64,000 nt of DNA from Rhizobium leguminosarum bv. trifolii WSM2297 (GCF_000271845.1 NZ_JH719395.1:3599753-3663752); one strand, 5' to 3'. Shown: positions 1 through 9,234, counted from the stretch's first letter. Notes: generated by a model not told the origin, from the sequence alone. A program made the numbers and translations.

Positions 1-547
1 ACAGCCCGATCGACGGGGCCTCACCAACACGGCCGGCAGGTGTCTTCTCTGAACCGATGTGTATGAGGCCGCGCAGGAAGGTGCCGGTCGTCAAAACCAC
101 CGCCGGCGCCCTCAGGGTACGGCCATCCTTCATGATGACGCCGGTGACCTGTCCATGAGCAATGTCCAGATCGAAGGCATCGCCCTCGACGATATCAAGG
201 CCGGCTGTCGCTTCGATCGCCGCCAGCATGGCCAGACGGTAGAGTTTTCGATCGGCCTGCGTCCGTGGACCGCGCACCGCGGCGCCCTTCTTCTTGTTCA
301 ACATCCGGAACTGAATGCCTGCGGCATCGGCCACACGACCCATCAGCCCGTCCATCGCATCGATCTCGCGAACCAGATGGCCTTTGCCAAGCCCGCCGAT
401 CGCCGGATTGCAGGACATCACCCCGATCGTATCCCGTTTATGTGTCACCAGCGCGGTTTTCGCACCAAGACGCGCAGCCGCATTGGCCGCCTCCGAGCCA
501 GCATGGCCGCCGCCGATGACAATCACATCGTAGACATTATCAGTCAT
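1..547 (-). CDS. mnmG: tRNA uridine-5-carboxymethylaminomethyl modification enzyme MnmG (GidA), N-terminal part; gene runs off the left edge
   Basis: FAD-dependent partner of MnmE that makes the cmnm5 modification on wobble uridine 34 of certain tRNAs in the cytoplasm. Reading leftward from the ATG at 547 gives [20 protein letters not shown], with the Rossmann FAD motif GGGHAG. Next come the family-typical [20 protein letters not shown] block and, near the window edge, TGTFLRG. About 182 codons are visible; the family has about 620, so the C-terminal two thirds is missing only because the window ends. It lies downstream of mnmE on the same strand, and the 61-bp gap between them contains a perfect parS-like palindrome. 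Identification is firm. Confidence 0.95.
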   Translation of the reverse strand, partial: MTDNVYDVIVIGGGHAGSEAANAAARLGAKTALVTHKRDTIGVMSCNPAIGGLGKGHLVREIDAMDGLMGRVADAAGIQFRMLNKKKGAAVRGPRTQADRKLYRLAMLAAIEATAGLDIVEGDAFDLDIAHGQVTGVIMKDGRTLRAPAVVLTTGTFLRGLIHIGSEKTPAGRVGEAPSIGL

Positions 548-569
548 ATCAAACTCCACTCCGGCAGAC

Positions 570-583
570 GTTTCACGTGAAAC
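570..583. promoter_or_regulatory. parS centromere-like site (perfect palindrome)
   Basis: The 14-bp sequence GTTTCACGTGAAAC is a perfect inverted repeat identical to the core of chromosomal ParB-binding parS sites known in Caulobacter and Bacillus. It lies between mnmG and mnmE, about 4.8 kb from the presumed oriC. That parAB lies further left, beyond mnmG, is expected from related genomes and is not visible here. Confidence 0.85.
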
Positions 584-596
584 CGGAAGGGTGATG

Positions 597-610
597 GTTT
601 CACGTGAATC
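597..610. promoter_or_regulatory. parS-like site, one mismatch, overlapping the mnmE stop codon
   Basis: GTTTCACGTGAATC differs from the perfect 14-bp parS palindrome at one position. Its centre is 27 bp from the centre of the perfect site at 570-583, and it overlaps the mnmE stop codon (609-611). Paired, closely spaced sites suit cooperative ParB loading. Binding is inferred. Confidence 0.7.
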
Positions 611-1928
611 ATTTCCCGATACAAAACTCCGAGAAGATCACTCCGAGCAACTGCTCGACATCGACTCTTCCGGTAATCCTACCCAGATAGTCGGCCGCAC
701 TTCGAAGCTGTTCGGTCCGCAACTCAAGATCAACGTCCGGTTTCGAGATCGCCGCGTCTAGCGCCGATAAACATTTCGCTAGCGAATCCTTATGCCGCTG
801 CCGGCTGGGGATGGCCATGGAAAGACCCCCGAAACGCCTGGCGACAATATCGCCGATCAGCCGACGCAATTCCGGCAAACCATCGCCTGTCGCGGTCGAG
901 ATTTGCAGATCATATTGATCCGTGCCGACATCTACGAGATCTTTTTTCGTGCCGACAGTAACATGCGTAGAGGACGGGTCCAAGTCGTCCGGGATCAACG
1001 GATTGACCATGTCGACCAGCAATAAAACCAGATCGGCGTCACGCAGCGCCACGCGGGCGCGACGCACACCTTCCATTTCGACCCGATCTTCGGCGTCACG
1101 AAGCCCCGCAGTGTCGTAGAGCTTGACGAGGTAACCCTCGATATCGAGATCAACCTGGAGAACATCGCGGGTCGTTCCGGCGATCTCCGTCACGATCGCC
1201 ACCTCACGACGTGCCAGCGCATTCAGCAGGCTCGATTTCCCGGCATTCGGCGCACCGGCAATGACAATCTTGAAGCCGTCTCTGATGATCTCGCCTGCCG
1301 AAGCCGCGGCCAGGTGATCTTCGATCTCGCTGCGAAGCGTCTCGATATCGGTCCAGACCATGTCCGACACCGAGCCGGGAACATCGTCTTCATCGGGAAA
1401 ATCAAGTTCTGCTTCGATCAGCGCCCGGGCACGCGTTAATCGTTCCGCCCACGAATCGTAAATCTTTGACAGACCGCCGGCGCTTTGTTCGATCGCAAGA
1501 CGTCGCTGCATCTCGGTTTCAGCGCCGATGAGATCGGCCAAGCCTTCGACCTCGAGGAGATCAAGTTTGCCGTTTTCAAAGGCCCGACGCGAGAACTCGC
1601 CTTCGACTGCCATCCGCACACCTGGAATATCCTCCAGTGCGTGAAACAAAGCCGCCAACACGGCTCTGCTGCCATGGACCTGCAACTCGGCAACATCCTC
1701 GCCGGTAAACGAGTTCGGCGCCGGAAAAAACAGCACAAGACCATTGTCGACCGGTTGATCGTTACGAGTCCGAATCGTTCGGTAGGCGGCATACCGGTCG
1801 GCCGGAACCGACCCGACAAGCCTGGTCAACAGCTCCCGGGTCAACGGGCCGCTGATGCGCACGATCGAAACGCCCGAGGGCGGCGACCCGCTCGAGAGCG
1901 CATAGATGGTATCAGTCAACATGGCCAT
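609..1928 (-). CDS. mnmE: tRNA uridine-5-carboxymethylaminomethyl modification GTPase MnmE (TrmE)
   Basis: GTPase that works with MnmG in wobble-uridine tRNA modification. The 439 residues are close to the family length of about 450. The N-terminal formyl-THF-binding domain starts [14 protein letters not shown]. The G1 loop GAPNAGKSS is at residues 225-233, then the G2 region GTTRD, G3 DTAGL, and a slightly atypical G4 (TKKD rather than NKxD). The C-terminus is the diagnostic CIGK. The first ATG (1928) is used; an in-frame ATG at 1922 is equally possible, and neither has a clear Shine-Dalgarno sequence. A strong hairpin separates it from rho upstream, so it probably has its own promoter in 1929-1972. 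Confidence 0.95.
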   Translation of the reverse strand: MAMLTDTIYALSSGSPPSGVSIVRISGPLTRELLTRLVGSVPADRYAAYRTIRTRNDQPVDNGLVLFFPAPNSFTGEDVAELQVHGSRAVLAALFHALEDIPGVRMAVEGEFSRRAFENGKLDLLEVEGLADLIGAETEMQRRLAIEQSAGGLSKIYDSWAERLTRARALIEAELDFPDEDDVPGSVSDMVWTDIETLRSEIEDHLAAASAGEIIRDGFKIVIAGAPNAGKSSLLNALARREVAIVTEIAGTTRDVLQVDLDIEGYLVKLYDTAGLRDAEDRVEMEGVRRARVALRDADLVLLLVDMVNPLIPDDLDPSSTHVTVGTKKDLVDVGTDQYDLQISTATGDGLPELRRLIGDIVARRFGGLSMAIPSRQRHKDSLAKCLSALDAAISKPDVDLELRTEQLRSAADYLGRITGRVDVEQLLGVIFSEFCIGK

Positions 1929-1972
1929 GTCATTGGTCCGTGGGTTGGATCCGAATCGATCCCTCTCAAATA

Positions 1973-2008
1973 GAAAAAGCTGGCGACATCGTGGCGATGT
2001 CTCCAGCT
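1973..2008 (-). terminator. Rho-independent-type terminator after rho
   Basis: Read on the minus strand, a 14-bp stem with one mismatch (AGCTGGAGACATCG / CGATGTCGCCAGCT, loop CCA) is followed directly by TTTTT. It lies between the end of rho and the start of mnmE and separates the two transcription units. Confidence 0.85.
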
Positions 2009-2117
2009 CTCATTTGCATGCCGCCTGGAAAATCCACACGGCATGTTTAAAACAAAGAGCCAAAGCGCGCCGGATGGATCGAATTGGCGAGGCGCTTAGG
2101 CTGAATCCGGCTAAGGA

Positions 2118-3383
2118 TTATGTATTCATCGAGTCGAAGAAGTCGGAATTGTTCTTCGTCTGCTTGAGCTTGTCGATGAGGAATTCGATCGCATCGGTGG
2201 TGCCCATCGGCGCCAGAATGCGGCGGAGTACGAAGATCTTCTGCAGATCTTGGCGCGGAACCAGCAAGTCTTCCTTACGCGTTCCGGACTTCAGGATGTC
2301 CATCGCCGGGAAGATACGCTTATCGGCGACCTTGCGGTCGAGCACGATTTCCGAGTTGCCGGTACCCTTGAACTCTTCGAAGATGACTTCGTCCATGCGG
2401 CTGCCGGTATCGATCAGCGCCGTCGCGATAATCGTCAGCGAACCGCCTTCCTCGATATTACGGGCGGCACCGAAGAAACGCTTCGGGCGCTGCAGGGCAT
2501 TGGCATCGACACCGCCGGTCAGGACCTTACCGGAGGAGGGAACGACCGTGTTGTAGGCGCGGCCGAGACGGGTGATCGAATCGAGCAGGATGACGACGTC
2601 GCGGCCATGCTCGACAAGGCGCTTGGCCTTTTCGATGACCATTTCCGCCACCTGGACGTGACGCACTGCCGGTTCGTCGAAGGTCGAGGAGATGACCTCG
2701 CCGCGGACCGAACGCTGCATGTCGGTCACTTCCTCGGGGCGTTCGTCGATCAGCAGGACGATAAGATAGCATTCCGGATGGTTTGCCGTGATCGAATGCG
2801 CGATGTTCTGCAGCAGCACGGTCTTACCGGTGCGCGGCGGCGCGACGATCAATCCGCGCTGGCCCTTGCCGAGCGGTGCCACCAGGTCGATCACCCGCGG
2901 CGACAGATCCTTGGAGGTCGGAATATCGAGTTCCATCTTGAAGCGCTCGTTCGGATAGAGCGGCGTCAGATTGTCGAAGTGAACCTTGTGACGGATCTTT
3001 TCCGGATCGTCGAAATTGATGGTGTTGACCTTCAGCAGCGCGAAATAGCGCTCGCCTTCCTTCGGTCCACGGATCGGTCCCTCAACGGTATCGCCGGTTT
3101 TCAGCGAGAAACGGCGGATCTGCGACGGGGAGATATAAATATCGTCAGGACCCGGCAGGTAGTTTGCATTGGCGGAACGCAGGAAGCCAAACCCGTCCTG
3201 CAGCACCTCGACGACACCTTCGCCGATAATCTCGACATCCTGGCTGGCGAGCATCTTGAGGATGGCAAACATCAGCTCCTGCTTGCGCATCGTGCTGGCA
3301 TTCTCGACCTCGAGCGATTCGGCAAAAGCCAGAAGATCGGTCGGGGATTTGCTCTTAAGTTCCTGAAGCTTCATTTCAGCCAT
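2118..3383 (-). CDS. rho: Transcription termination factor Rho
   Basis: Hexameric RNA-dependent ATPase helicase that ends transcription at Rho-dependent sites. The ATG at 3383 gives 421 residues beginning [20 protein letters not shown], which matches the usual Rho N-terminus; the frame is open further upstream but that part looks non-coding. Visible are the N-terminal Rho-N helices, the cold-shock-like RNA-binding region ([20 protein letters not shown]), Walker A APPRTGKT, Walker [16 protein letters not shown], and the R-loop/Q-loop region [21 protein letters not shown] roughly 200-nt leader (3384-3580) separates it from hemJ. Long leaders are common for rho, which is often autoregulated. Confidence 0.97.
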   Translation of the reverse strand: MAEMKLQELKSKSPTDLLAFAESLEVENASTMRKQELMFAILKMLASQDVEIIGEGVVEVLQDGFGFLRSANANYLPGPDDIYISPSQIRRFSLKTGDTVEGPIRGPKEGERYFALLKVNTINFDDPEKIRHKVHFDNLTPLYPNERFKMELDIPTSKDLSPRVIDLVAPLGKGQRGLIVAPPRTGKTVLLQNIAHSITANHPECYLIVLLIDERPEEVTDMQRSVRGEVISSTFDEPAVRHVQVAEMVIEKAKRLVEHGRDVVILLDSITRLGRAYNTVVPSSGKVLTGGVDANALQRPKRFFGAARNIEEGGSLTIIATALIDTGSRMDEVIFEEFKGTGNSEIVLDRKVADKRIFPAMDILKSGTRKEDLLVPRQDLQKIFVLRRILAPMGTTDAIEFLIDKLKQTKNNSDFFDSMNT

Positions 3384-3563
3384 GAAGTGACCAATACTCT
3401 TTTCAATTTCGAAGGGGAAAGGCGATGTTGGGTCGTTTTCGGTACTGCGAAGGGCTCGCAGACGACTGAACTCTACACACATGCCACGTAGATGAGATGC
3501 GCGGAAAATAGCGACTCGTGATCGCCGCCGCAAGGGGGCTGCTTAAAATGAAGCAAATTTAAC

Positions 3564-3584
3564 CTGAGGGCGATTCCGCCTCAG
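3564..3584 (-). terminator. Possible weak hairpin terminator at the end of hemJ
   Basis: CTGAGGGCG and CGCCTCAG form an imperfect inverted repeat overlapping the hemJ stop codon. On the minus strand it is followed by a T/A-rich GTTAAATTTG rather than a clean T-run. It may attenuate read-through from hemE-hemJ into rho. Low confidence. Confidence 0.35.
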
Positions 3585-4123
3585 AAAGGCTTCACCACGA
3601 CGAGGATCACGATGACGATCATCAGCAAGGTTGGCGCCTCGTTCATGAACCGCCAATAGCGCGCGGAACGGCGATTTTCATCCCGTTCGAAGGCTCTGAC
3701 TGCGCGGCTGAAGAACATATGAACACCGGTCAAGAGCACGACGAGGCCGATCTTCGCATGCAGCCAGCCGCCCTGGAATCCATAGACCGACCAGGCGAGA
3801 TAGAGGCCGAAAATCCAGGTCAGCATCATCGCCGGCGTCATGATGATTCGCAGCAGCCGGCGCTCCATCACCTTAAAGGTTTCCGATTGCACCGAACCCG
3901 GTTCGGCATCGGTGTGGTAGATGAACAGCCGCGGCATATAGAACAACCCGGCCATCCAGGAAATCACCGCGATGATGTGCAGCGCCTTGATCCAGAGATA
4001 GAGATTATCGGGGTTCCAGACAAAAAGCCCGACCGCCATCAGCGCAAAGAAGGCCACCGCAAAATGCGCGCGGCGTCGGGCGTAGACGCCCGTTCGTCGA
4101 TCGGTCTGCTTTTCCGTCATCAC
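3581..4123 (-). CDS. hemJ: Protoporphyrinogen IX oxidase HemJ (membrane protein)
   Basis: Oxidises protoporphyrinogen IX to protoporphyrin IX in the inner membrane, the next-to-last step of haem synthesis in many alphaproteobacteria. The 180 residues carry several hydrophobic helices and the family-typical segment [20 protein letters not shown], where the His is thought to be a haem ligand, plus a later TGVHMFF segment. Its start overlaps the hemE stop as ATGA, so the two are co-translated and belong to one haem operon. The first ATG follows directly from that overlap. Confidence 0.9.
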   Translation of the reverse strand: MMTEKQTDRRTGVYARRRAHFAVAFFALMAVGLFVWNPDNLYLWIKALHIIAVISWMAGLFYMPRLFIYHTDAEPGSVQSETFKVMERRLLRIIMTPAMMLTWIFGLYLAWSVYGFQGGWLHAKIGLVVLLTGVHMFFSRAVRAFERDENRRSARYWRFMNEAPTLLMIVIVILVVVKPF

Positions 4124-5163
4124 TCGCCGCCCACGCGTCCGCCGCGTACCCGATCGACCAGCAGGTGCACATGCTCGGGGTCGGCCTGCGGCGTGATGCC
4201 GTGGCCGAGATTGAAGATCAGCGGTCCACGGCCGAGATGCTGCAGAATATCGTCAATACCCTCTTCCAGCGCCCGGCCGCCGGCAACGACGCGCATCGGA
4301 TCGAGATTGCCCTGAACCGGCCCGTCCTTCTGAAGTTCGGCGGCAAAGGCTAACGGCACCGACCAGTCGAGGCCGATCGCATCGGCGCCGGTCTTCTGAC
4401 GATAGTTTTTCAGCTGGTAACCGGCGCCCTTGGCGAAGGCGATGATCCGCGCCTGCGGCCGCTGCGATTTGACCGAAGCGATCATTCGGGCAACCGGCCG
4501 GATCGCGAACGCCTCGAACTCCCTCTCACCGAGAACGCCCGCCCAGGAATCGAAGATCTGCACGGCATCCGCGCCGGCATCGATCTGAGCGACGAGATAA
4601 TCGGCCGAGACATCAGCAAGCAGCATCAGCAGATGTTCGAAGGCGCGGGGATAGCGATAGGCGAACAGACGGGCGGGGGCCTGATCCGGCGTGCCGTGTC
4701 CGGCGATCATATAGGTCGCAACCGTCCAGGGCGCGCCGCAGAAGCCGAGCAGCGTGGTTTCGGTCGGCAGCTCCTGGCGCAACCGTCGGACCGTCTCCAG
4801 AACCGGTCTGAGATAATCGACAACCTCTTCCCCGTTCAATCGCCCGATACCAGCTTCATCGATCGGATCCATTTCCGGTCCATGCCCCTCGGTGAACCGG
4901 ACGTTCCGCTTCATCGCGTCGGGAATGACAAGGATATCGGAAAACAGGATGGCTGCGTCAAAGCGATAACGGCGGATCGGCTGCAATGTCACTTCGACGG
5001 CGTAATCGGGTGTGTAGCAGAGATCGAGGAAACTTCCGGCCTTTGCCCGCGTCTCTCGATATTCCGGAAGGTAGCGTCCCGCCTGTCTCATCAGCCAGAG
5101 AGGAGGAGGGGAGAGGCTTTCGCCATCGAGAACCCTCATGATCTTTCGGCGCGTGTCGCTCAA
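4120..5163 (-). CDS. hemE: Uroporphyrinogen III decarboxylase HemE
   Basis: Cytoplasmic enzyme that converts uroporphyrinogen III to coproporphyrinogen III by four decarboxylations. The 347 residues equal the family length. The N-terminal signature [20 protein letters not shown] holds the substrate-binding Arg residues, and [12 protein letters not shown] and FNLGHGI are the other conserved blocks. It is the first gene of the leftward hemE-hemJ unit and directly flanks the 400-bp gap proposed as oriC, the arrangement reported for Caulobacter and Sinorhizobium. Its promoter must therefore lie inside that gap. Confidence 0.97.
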   Translation of the reverse strand: MSDTRRKIMRVLDGESLSPPPLWLMRQAGRYLPEYRETRAKAGSFLDLCYTPDYAVEVTLQPIRRYRFDAAILFSDILVIPDAMKRNVRFTEGHGPEMDPIDEAGIGRLNGEEVVDYLRPVLETVRRLRQELPTETTLLGFCGAPWTVATYMIAGHGTPDQAPARLFAYRYPRAFEHLLMLLADVSADYLVAQIDAGADAVQIFDSWAGVLGEREFEAFAIRPVARMIASVKSQRPQARIIAFAKGAGYQLKNYRQKTGADAIGLDWSVPLAFAAELQKDGPVQGNLDPMRVVAGGRALEEGIDDILQHLGRGPLIFNLGHGITPQADPEHVHLLVDRVRGGRVGGE

Positions 5164-5173
5164 GCGCTTCTTC

Positions 5174-5220
5174 CCTATAAAAAATCAAAGATATTTTAAA
5201 AGGTTTCTATTTCTTAGAGT
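5174..5220. other. AT-rich segment, candidate DNA unwinding element of oriC
   Basis: This run, which includes CTATAAAAAATCAAAGAT and ATATTTTAAAAGG, is far more AT-rich than the rest of the roughly 60% GC window. It lies on the hemE side of the DnaA-box cluster, a typical layout for the element that melts first. It may equally contain the hemE promoter. Confidence 0.5.
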
Positions 5221-5380
5221 CGGTGTCTATCAAGGATTAAAATCCATCCACCACCGATGCCATTTGTCGCGTGCCCGCAAAAAATATCGGAAGGATTTCG
5301 CTATTCTGTCGAAAGTTTGGGGAGAAGCCGAATCTGAAAATGATTCCAGATCCTTCCGGACGGACGATTTTTTCCGCCGC

Positions 5381-5389
5381 TGTGGATAA
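5381..5389 (-). promoter_or_regulatory. DnaA box (perfect)
   Basis: TGTGGATAA, the complement of the consensus TTATCCACA. First strong box of the oriC cluster; a weaker TGTGGACCT follows in the same orientation at 5392-5400. Confidence 0.8.
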
Positions 5390-5427
5390 GCTGTGGACCT
5401 CGTCTCGACAAATCGACCTGCTCCACA

Positions 5428-5436
5428 TTGTCCACA
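5428..5436 (+). promoter_or_regulatory. DnaA box (one mismatch)
   Basis: TTGTCCACA differs from TTATCCACA at one position and is in the opposite orientation to the two perfect boxes. Confidence 0.65.
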
Positions 5437-5469
5437 GGGCATGCCGAAACCGATCGGCAAAATTCGAAA

Positions 5470-5478
5470 TGTGGATAA
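5470..5478 (-). promoter_or_regulatory. DnaA box (perfect)
   Basis: TGTGGATAA, identical to the box at 5381-5389 and in the same orientation, about 85 bp before the ppsR start. Confidence 0.8.
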
Positions 5479-5563
5479 GGGGGCATGTTTTCCCTTGCCG
5501 GGACCTGCCTCGCCGCCTTAGCTCTGTTTCATCCAGTGTTTTCAACAGGCAGCGGAAAATAGC

Positions 5564-6385
5564 GTGGAGAACAGAACGAACTTCTTTCATCTGCATCTGA
5601 TTTCTGACTCAACCGGAGAGACTCTGATCTCCGCCGGTCGCGCCGCATCGGCGCAGTTCAGAGCCGCACAGCCGATCGAACATGTCTATCCGCTGATCCG
5701 CAACCGCAAGCAGCTGCTGCCGGTTCTGCAGGCGATCGATGACGCCCCCGGTATCGTGCTTTATACGATCGTCGACCGGGAGCTTGCGAGCCTGATCGAT
5801 GAGCGCTGCGTCGAGATGGGCGTTGCCTCGGTGAACGTGCTGGAGCCGGTCATGAATGCGTTCCAGATCTATCTCGGCGCCCCGTCGCGCCGTCGGGTCG
5901 GTGCCCAGCATGTGATGAATGCCGGCTACTTCGCCCGAATCGAAGCGCTGAATTTCACCATGGATCATGACGACGGCCAGATGCCGGACGGTTATAATGA
6001 CGCCGATGTCGTCATCATCGGCATCAGCCGCACGTCGAAAACACCGACCAGCATCTACCTCGCCAACCGCGGCATCAAGACGGCGAACATTCCGATCGTT
6101 TACGGCGTGCCGTTGCCGGAGAGCCTGTTCACTGCGACCAAACCGCTGATCGTCTGCCTGATCGCCACCACCGACCGAATCTCCCAGGTGCGGGAAAATC
6201 GCATACTCGGCGCAACGCATGGCTTCGATCGTGAACACTATACCGATCGTGCCGCGATTTCCGAGGAGCTGAAATATGCCCGCTCGCTCTGCGCCCGCCA
6301 CAACTGGCCGCTGATCGACGTGACCCGCCGCTCCATCGAGGAAACCGCCGCGGCAATCGTTGCCCTGCGCCCGAAGCTGCGCTAA
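5564..6385 (+). CDS. ppsR: PPDK/PEP synthase regulatory kinase/pyrophosphorylase (DUF299)
   Basis: Bifunctional enzyme family that phosphorylates and dephosphorylates a threonine of pyruvate phosphate dikinase or PEP synthase, controlling gluconeogenesis. The 273 residues match the family. The N-terminus [19 protein letters not shown] is diagnostic, and the nucleotide-binding loop [18 protein letters not shown] sits near residue 150. No suitable ATG exists, so GTG at 5564 is taken as the start. It is the first gene on the rightward side of oriC. Which target enzyme is regulated cannot be told from this window; rhizobia commonly use PPDK. Confidence 0.9.
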   Translation: MENRTNFFHLHLISDSTGETLISAGRAASAQFRAAQPIEHVYPLIRNRKQLLPVLQAIDDAPGIVLYTIVDRELASLIDERCVEMGVASVNVLEPVMNAFQIYLGAPSRRRVGAQHVMNAGYFARIEALNFTMDHDDGQMPDGYNDADVVIIGISRTSKTPTSIYLANRGIKTANIPIVYGVPLPESLFTATKPLIVCLIATTDRISQVRENRILGATHGFDREHYTDRAAISEELKYARSLCARHNWPLIDVTRRSIEETAAAIVALRPKLR

Positions 6386-6418
6386 GCGCTGACCGGCAGC
6401 CGGAGCTTCGAGGAACCC

Positions 6419-7018
6419 ATGACGCAGAAACTCATCCTTGCATCGTCGAGCCCTTTTCGGCGAATGCTGATGGAAAACGCCGGTTTATCCTTCGAGGCGC
6501 ATGCCGCAAGGATCGATGAACGGACAATCGAGGCGCCGTTGGAAAACGCCGGCGCAACGCCGGATGCCGTCGCCCTTGTCCTCGCCATGGCCAAGGCCGA
6601 AGATGTCAGCAGCCGTTTTCCGGAAAGCCTGGTCATCGGTTCGGATCAGACGATGTCGCTCGCCGACCGCGTCTTCCACAAGCCGCGCGATATGACCGAC
6701 GCCGCCAACCATCTTCAGGCCCTTTCCGGCGTGACACACCGGTTGAACAGCGCCGTTGCGATCGTCAGCAACGGCGTCGTCCTGTGGCAACATCTCGCCC
6801 ATGCGGAACTGACCATGCGGCCGTTGACGGCCGAGTTCATTGCCGGGCACCTGGCGCGGGTCGGCGACAAAGCGCTTTCGAGCGTCGGCGCCTATCAGTT
6901 GGAGGGGGAGGGCATTCAGCTCTTCGAGAAAATCGAGGGTGATTATTTCACCATTCTCGGCCTGCCGATGCTGCCTCTTCTGGAAAAATTGCGCGACCTC
7001 GGAGCGATCGATGGGTGA
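6419..7018 (+). CDS. maf: Maf-like nucleoside triphosphate pyrophosphatase
   Basis: House-cleaning enzyme that hydrolyses non-canonical or excess NTPs to NMP and pyrophosphate. The 199 residues show the Maf signature [18 protein letters not shown], the substrate loop VIGSDQTM, and [20 protein letters not shown] near the C-terminus. It lies 33 bp after ppsR and overlaps the aroE start by 8 bp, so ppsR-maf-aroE-coaE-dnaQ probably form one rightward operon. Maf subfamily specificity cannot be assigned. Confidence 0.9.
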   Translation: MTQKLILASSSPFRRMLMENAGLSFEAHAARIDERTIEAPLENAGATPDAVALVLAMAKAEDVSSRFPESLVIGSDQTMSLADRVFHKPRDMTDAANHLQALSGVTHRLNSAVAIVSNGVVLWQHLAHAELTMRPLTAEFIAGHLARVGDKALSSVGAYQLEGEGIQLFEKIEGDYFTILGLPMLPLLEKLRDLGAIDG

Positions 7019-7868
7019 TTCACGTGAAACATTCGGGCCGAAAGCGTTTGTCACGGGCTTTCCGGTTAAGCATTCGCGCTCGCCGTTGATCCATGGATAT
7101 TGGCTGAAGACGCTTGGCCTGCCGGGCAGCTACCGCGCCCACGAAGTCGCACCCGAGGCCTTTGCCGATTTCATCGCTTCGATGAAGGACGGTAGTTCCG
7201 GCTTTACCGGCGGCAATGTCACCATTCCCCACAAGGAACTGGCGTTCCGCCTCGCCGACAAGCCGGACGAACTGTCGCGCGAACTCGGCGCCGCGAACAC
7301 GCTCTGGCTGGAAGACGGTATCCTGCATGCGACGAATACCGACGGCCGCGGCTTTACCGCCAATCTCGACGAACGCCATCCGGGCTGGGACCGGCACGAC
7401 ACCGCGGTCGTCTTTGGCGCCGGCGGTGCCAGCCGGGCGATCATCCAGGCGGTCCGTGACCGCGGTTTCCAGACGATCCACGTCGTCAACCGCACCGTCG
7501 AACGCGCCCGTGAACTGGCCGATCGCTTCGGTCCGAAGGTTCAGGCGCATCCGGCCGATGCGCTTGCCGAGGTCATGAAAGGAGCCGGCCTTTTCATCAA
7601 TACCACCTCGCTTGGCATGGATGGCGAGGCGGCGCCGCAGCTCGATTTCACCCCGCTTGCAGCCGATGCCGTCGTCACCGACATCGTCTACATCCCGTTG
7701 AAGACGCCGATCCTGGCACAGGCAGAAGAGCAAGGATTTTCCACGGTCGATGGTCTCGGCATGCTGCTGCATCAGGCCGTGCCGGGATTCGAAAAATGGT
7801 TCGGCAAGCGTCCTGTCGTCGACGCGGCACTGCGCGCTCTGATCATCGCCGATATGGAAGCTCACTGA
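7011..7868 (+). CDS. aroE: Shikimate dehydrogenase AroE
   Basis: NADPH-dependent reduction of 3-dehydroshikimate to shikimate in aromatic amino acid synthesis. The ATG at 7011 overlaps the end of maf by 8 bp and gives 285 residues starting [20 protein letters not shown]. Visible are the substrate site [11 protein letters not shown], the [10 protein letters not shown] motif with the catalytic Lys, and the NADP-binding [11 protein letters not shown]. The stop TGA overlaps the coaE ATG (TGATG). The first codons also carry a parS-like palindrome, so this DNA appears to serve two purposes. Confidence 0.95.
   Translation: MGDSRETFGPKAFVTGFPVKHSRSPLIHGYWLKTLGLPGSYRAHEVAPEAFADFIASMKDGSSGFTGGNVTIPHKELAFRLADKPDELSRELGAANTLWLEDGILHATNTDGRGFTANLDERHPGWDRHDTAVVFGAGGASRAIIQAVRDRGFQTIHVVNRTVERARELADRFGPKVQAHPADALAEVMKGAGLFINTTSLGMDGEAAPQLDFTPLAADAVVTDIVYIPLKTPILAQAEEQGFSTVDGLGMLLHQAVPGFEKWFGKRPVVDAALRALIIADMEAH
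7017..7030. promoter_or_regulatory. parS-like site inside the maf/aroE junction
   Basis: GATTCACGTGAAAC is one mismatch away from the perfect parS palindrome. It overlaps the maf stop codon and encodes aroE residues DSRET. It lies on the opposite side of oriC from the 570-610 pair, about 1.5 kb from the origin gap. Confidence 0.7.
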
Positions 7869-8479
7869 TGCTGAAGATCGGACTGACCGGCTCCATTGGA
7901 ATGGGAAAATCGACAGCAGGCAAGCTCTTTGCCGAGGCCGGGATCCCGCTGAATGATTCGGATGCCGTGGTCCATGATCTCTATGCAGGCGAGGCTGCAC
8001 CCCTGGTGGATGCCGCCTTTCCCGGCACGATGAAGGATGGAACGGTCGACCGGCGCGAACTCGGCCGCCAACTGGCGCTTGATCCCGATGGCTTCAAACG
8101 CCTGGAAGCGATCGTCCATCCGCTGGTGCGCAAACGCGAGACGGAATTTTTAAAGCGGCAGCGCGGCGCCGGCGCCGAGATGGTCGTCCTTGATATTCCG
8201 CTGCTCTTCGAAACCAATGCCTGGGAAAGAGTGGATGTCGTCGTCGTTGTCAGCGCCGGTCCACAGATTCAACGCGAGAGGGTGCTTGCGCGCGAAGGCA
8301 TGACCGAGGAAAAATTCGAGATGATTCTCTCGCGCCAAACGCCGGACGCGGAAAAACGGCGCCGGGCGGATTATCTGATCGACAGCAGCGGCAGTATCGC
8401 GGAGACGAAGGAACGGGTGCTCGAGATTATCGCCGACCTGAAAATACGGATTGCCAAGGGAGATTTCCGGAATGCGTGA
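7868..8479 (+). CDS. coaE: Dephospho-CoA kinase CoaE
   Basis: ATP-dependent last step of coenzyme A synthesis. The start at 7868 (TGATG overlap with aroE) gives 203 residues beginning [20 protein letters not shown], which is the P-loop of the family. Also visible are DADAVVHD-like NDSDAVVHDLY, the lid-region LDIPLLFET and the C-terminal DYLIDSSGS. The length is usual for CoaE. It overlaps dnaQ by 8 bp. Confidence 0.95.
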   Translation: MLKIGLTGSIGMGKSTAGKLFAEAGIPLNDSDAVVHDLYAGEAAPLVDAAFPGTMKDGTVDRRELGRQLALDPDGFKRLEAIVHPLVRKRETEFLKRQRGAGAEMVVLDIPLLFETNAWERVDVVVVVSAGPQIQRERVLAREGMTEEKFEMILSRQTPDAEKRRRADYLIDSSGSIAETKERVLEIIADLKIRIAKGDFRNA

Positions 8480-9194
8480 GATCATCTTCGATACGGAAAC
8501 CACCGGCCTCGACAACCGCGCCGACCGCATCATCGAAATCGGCGGCATCGAACTGTTCAACCATTTCCCGACCGGCAACGTCATCCATATCTACATCAAT
8601 CCTGGAGACCAGAAGGTTCATCCGGATGCGCTCGCTGTGCACGGCATTACCGATGAGTTCCTGAAGGACAAGAAGCCTTTCGCAGACGTTGCCGAAGAAA
8701 TCCTTGCCTTCTTCGGCGATGCGAAGTGGATTGCCCACAACGCCACTTTCGATATGGGCTTCATCAACGCCGAATTGGCGCGGATCGGTTTACCGCCGAT
8801 CCTGCCGGAGAGGGTGGTCGATACCCTGTCGATGGCGCGGCGCAAACATCCGATGGGGCCAAATTCGCTCGACGCGCTCTGCCGGCGTTACGGCATCGAC
8901 AATTCCCACCGCACCAAACACGGCGCGCTGCTCGACTCCGAACTGCTCGCCGAAGTCTATATCGAGATGATCGGCGGCAGGCAGGCAGCTTTCGGCCTGA
9001 GCATGACCGCGACGTCAGGCCAGAACGGTCGCGGCGACGGGGCGGAGGAAGAGGATGTGGTGATGGCATCGGTGCTCGAGCGGCCTCGACCGCTCGCCCC
9101 CCGCCTCAGCCCGTCTGAGGCGCAGGCGCATGAGGCGCTCGTCGCCAAGCTCGGTGAAAAAGGCATCTGGGCGAAATACGCCAGCCTCAATTAA
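8472..9194 (+). CDS. dnaQ: DNA polymerase III epsilon subunit (3'-5' proofreading exonuclease)
   Basis: Proofreading subunit of the replicative polymerase. The ATG at 8472 gives 240 residues starting MREIIFDTETTGLDNRADRI. ExoI (FDTETTG), ExoII (HNATFDMGFINAEL) and ExoIII (HGALLDSELLAEVY) carry the DEDDh residues. A tail of about 60 residues contains the polymerase-binding part. The start overlaps coaE by 8 bp, and an upstream TTG in frame looks less likely. It is the last gene of the rightward origin-proximal operon. Confidence 0.95.
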   Translation: MREIIFDTETTGLDNRADRIIEIGGIELFNHFPTGNVIHIYINPGDQKVHPDALAVHGITDEFLKDKKPFADVAEEILAFFGDAKWIAHNATFDMGFINAELARIGLPPILPERVVDTLSMARRKHPMGPNSLDALCRRYGIDNSHRTKHGALLDSELLAEVYIEMIGGRQAAFGLSMTATSGQNGRGDGAEEEDVVMASVLERPRPLAPRLSPSEAQAHEALVAKLGEKGIWAKYASLN

Positions 9195-9211
9195 ACCGGC
9201 CTCAATTGAAA

Positions 9212-9234
9212 ATGCCCGGGACTTGCCCGGGCAT
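9212..9234. terminator. Hairpin between convergent dnaQ and secB
   Basis: ATGCCCGGG and CCCGGGCAT form a perfect 9-bp stem with the loop ACTTG. No long T-run follows on either side, but its place between convergent genes suggests it ends transcription from both. Confidence 0.6.

Larger units (their letters stand above)
5164..5563. other. Putative chromosomal replication origin (oriC) between hemE and ppsR
   Basis: No credible gene is seen in this 400-bp gap; the short open frames here are low-complexity and lack family features. It contains an AT-rich stretch just beyond hemE (about 5174-5220), two perfect DnaA boxes (TGTGGATAA at 5381-5389 and 5470-5478), a near-perfect TTGTCCACA at 5428-5436, and a weaker TGTGGACCT at 5392-5400. 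Several GANTC (CcrM methylation) sites are also present. Genes diverge from it on both sides, so they lead the forks. Known hemE-adjacent origins support the call; function is inferred. Confidence 0.85.

Noticed and set aside
3384..3533. N-terminally extended Rho starting at 3533
   Set aside because: The extra 50 residues ([20 protein letters not shown]...) are unlike Rho, whose family N-terminus matches the ATG at 3383.
5230..5600. Several 76-119 codon open frames inside the oriC gap
   Set aside because: Multiple frames on both strands with no family features, covering DnaA boxes; best read as non-coding origin DNA.
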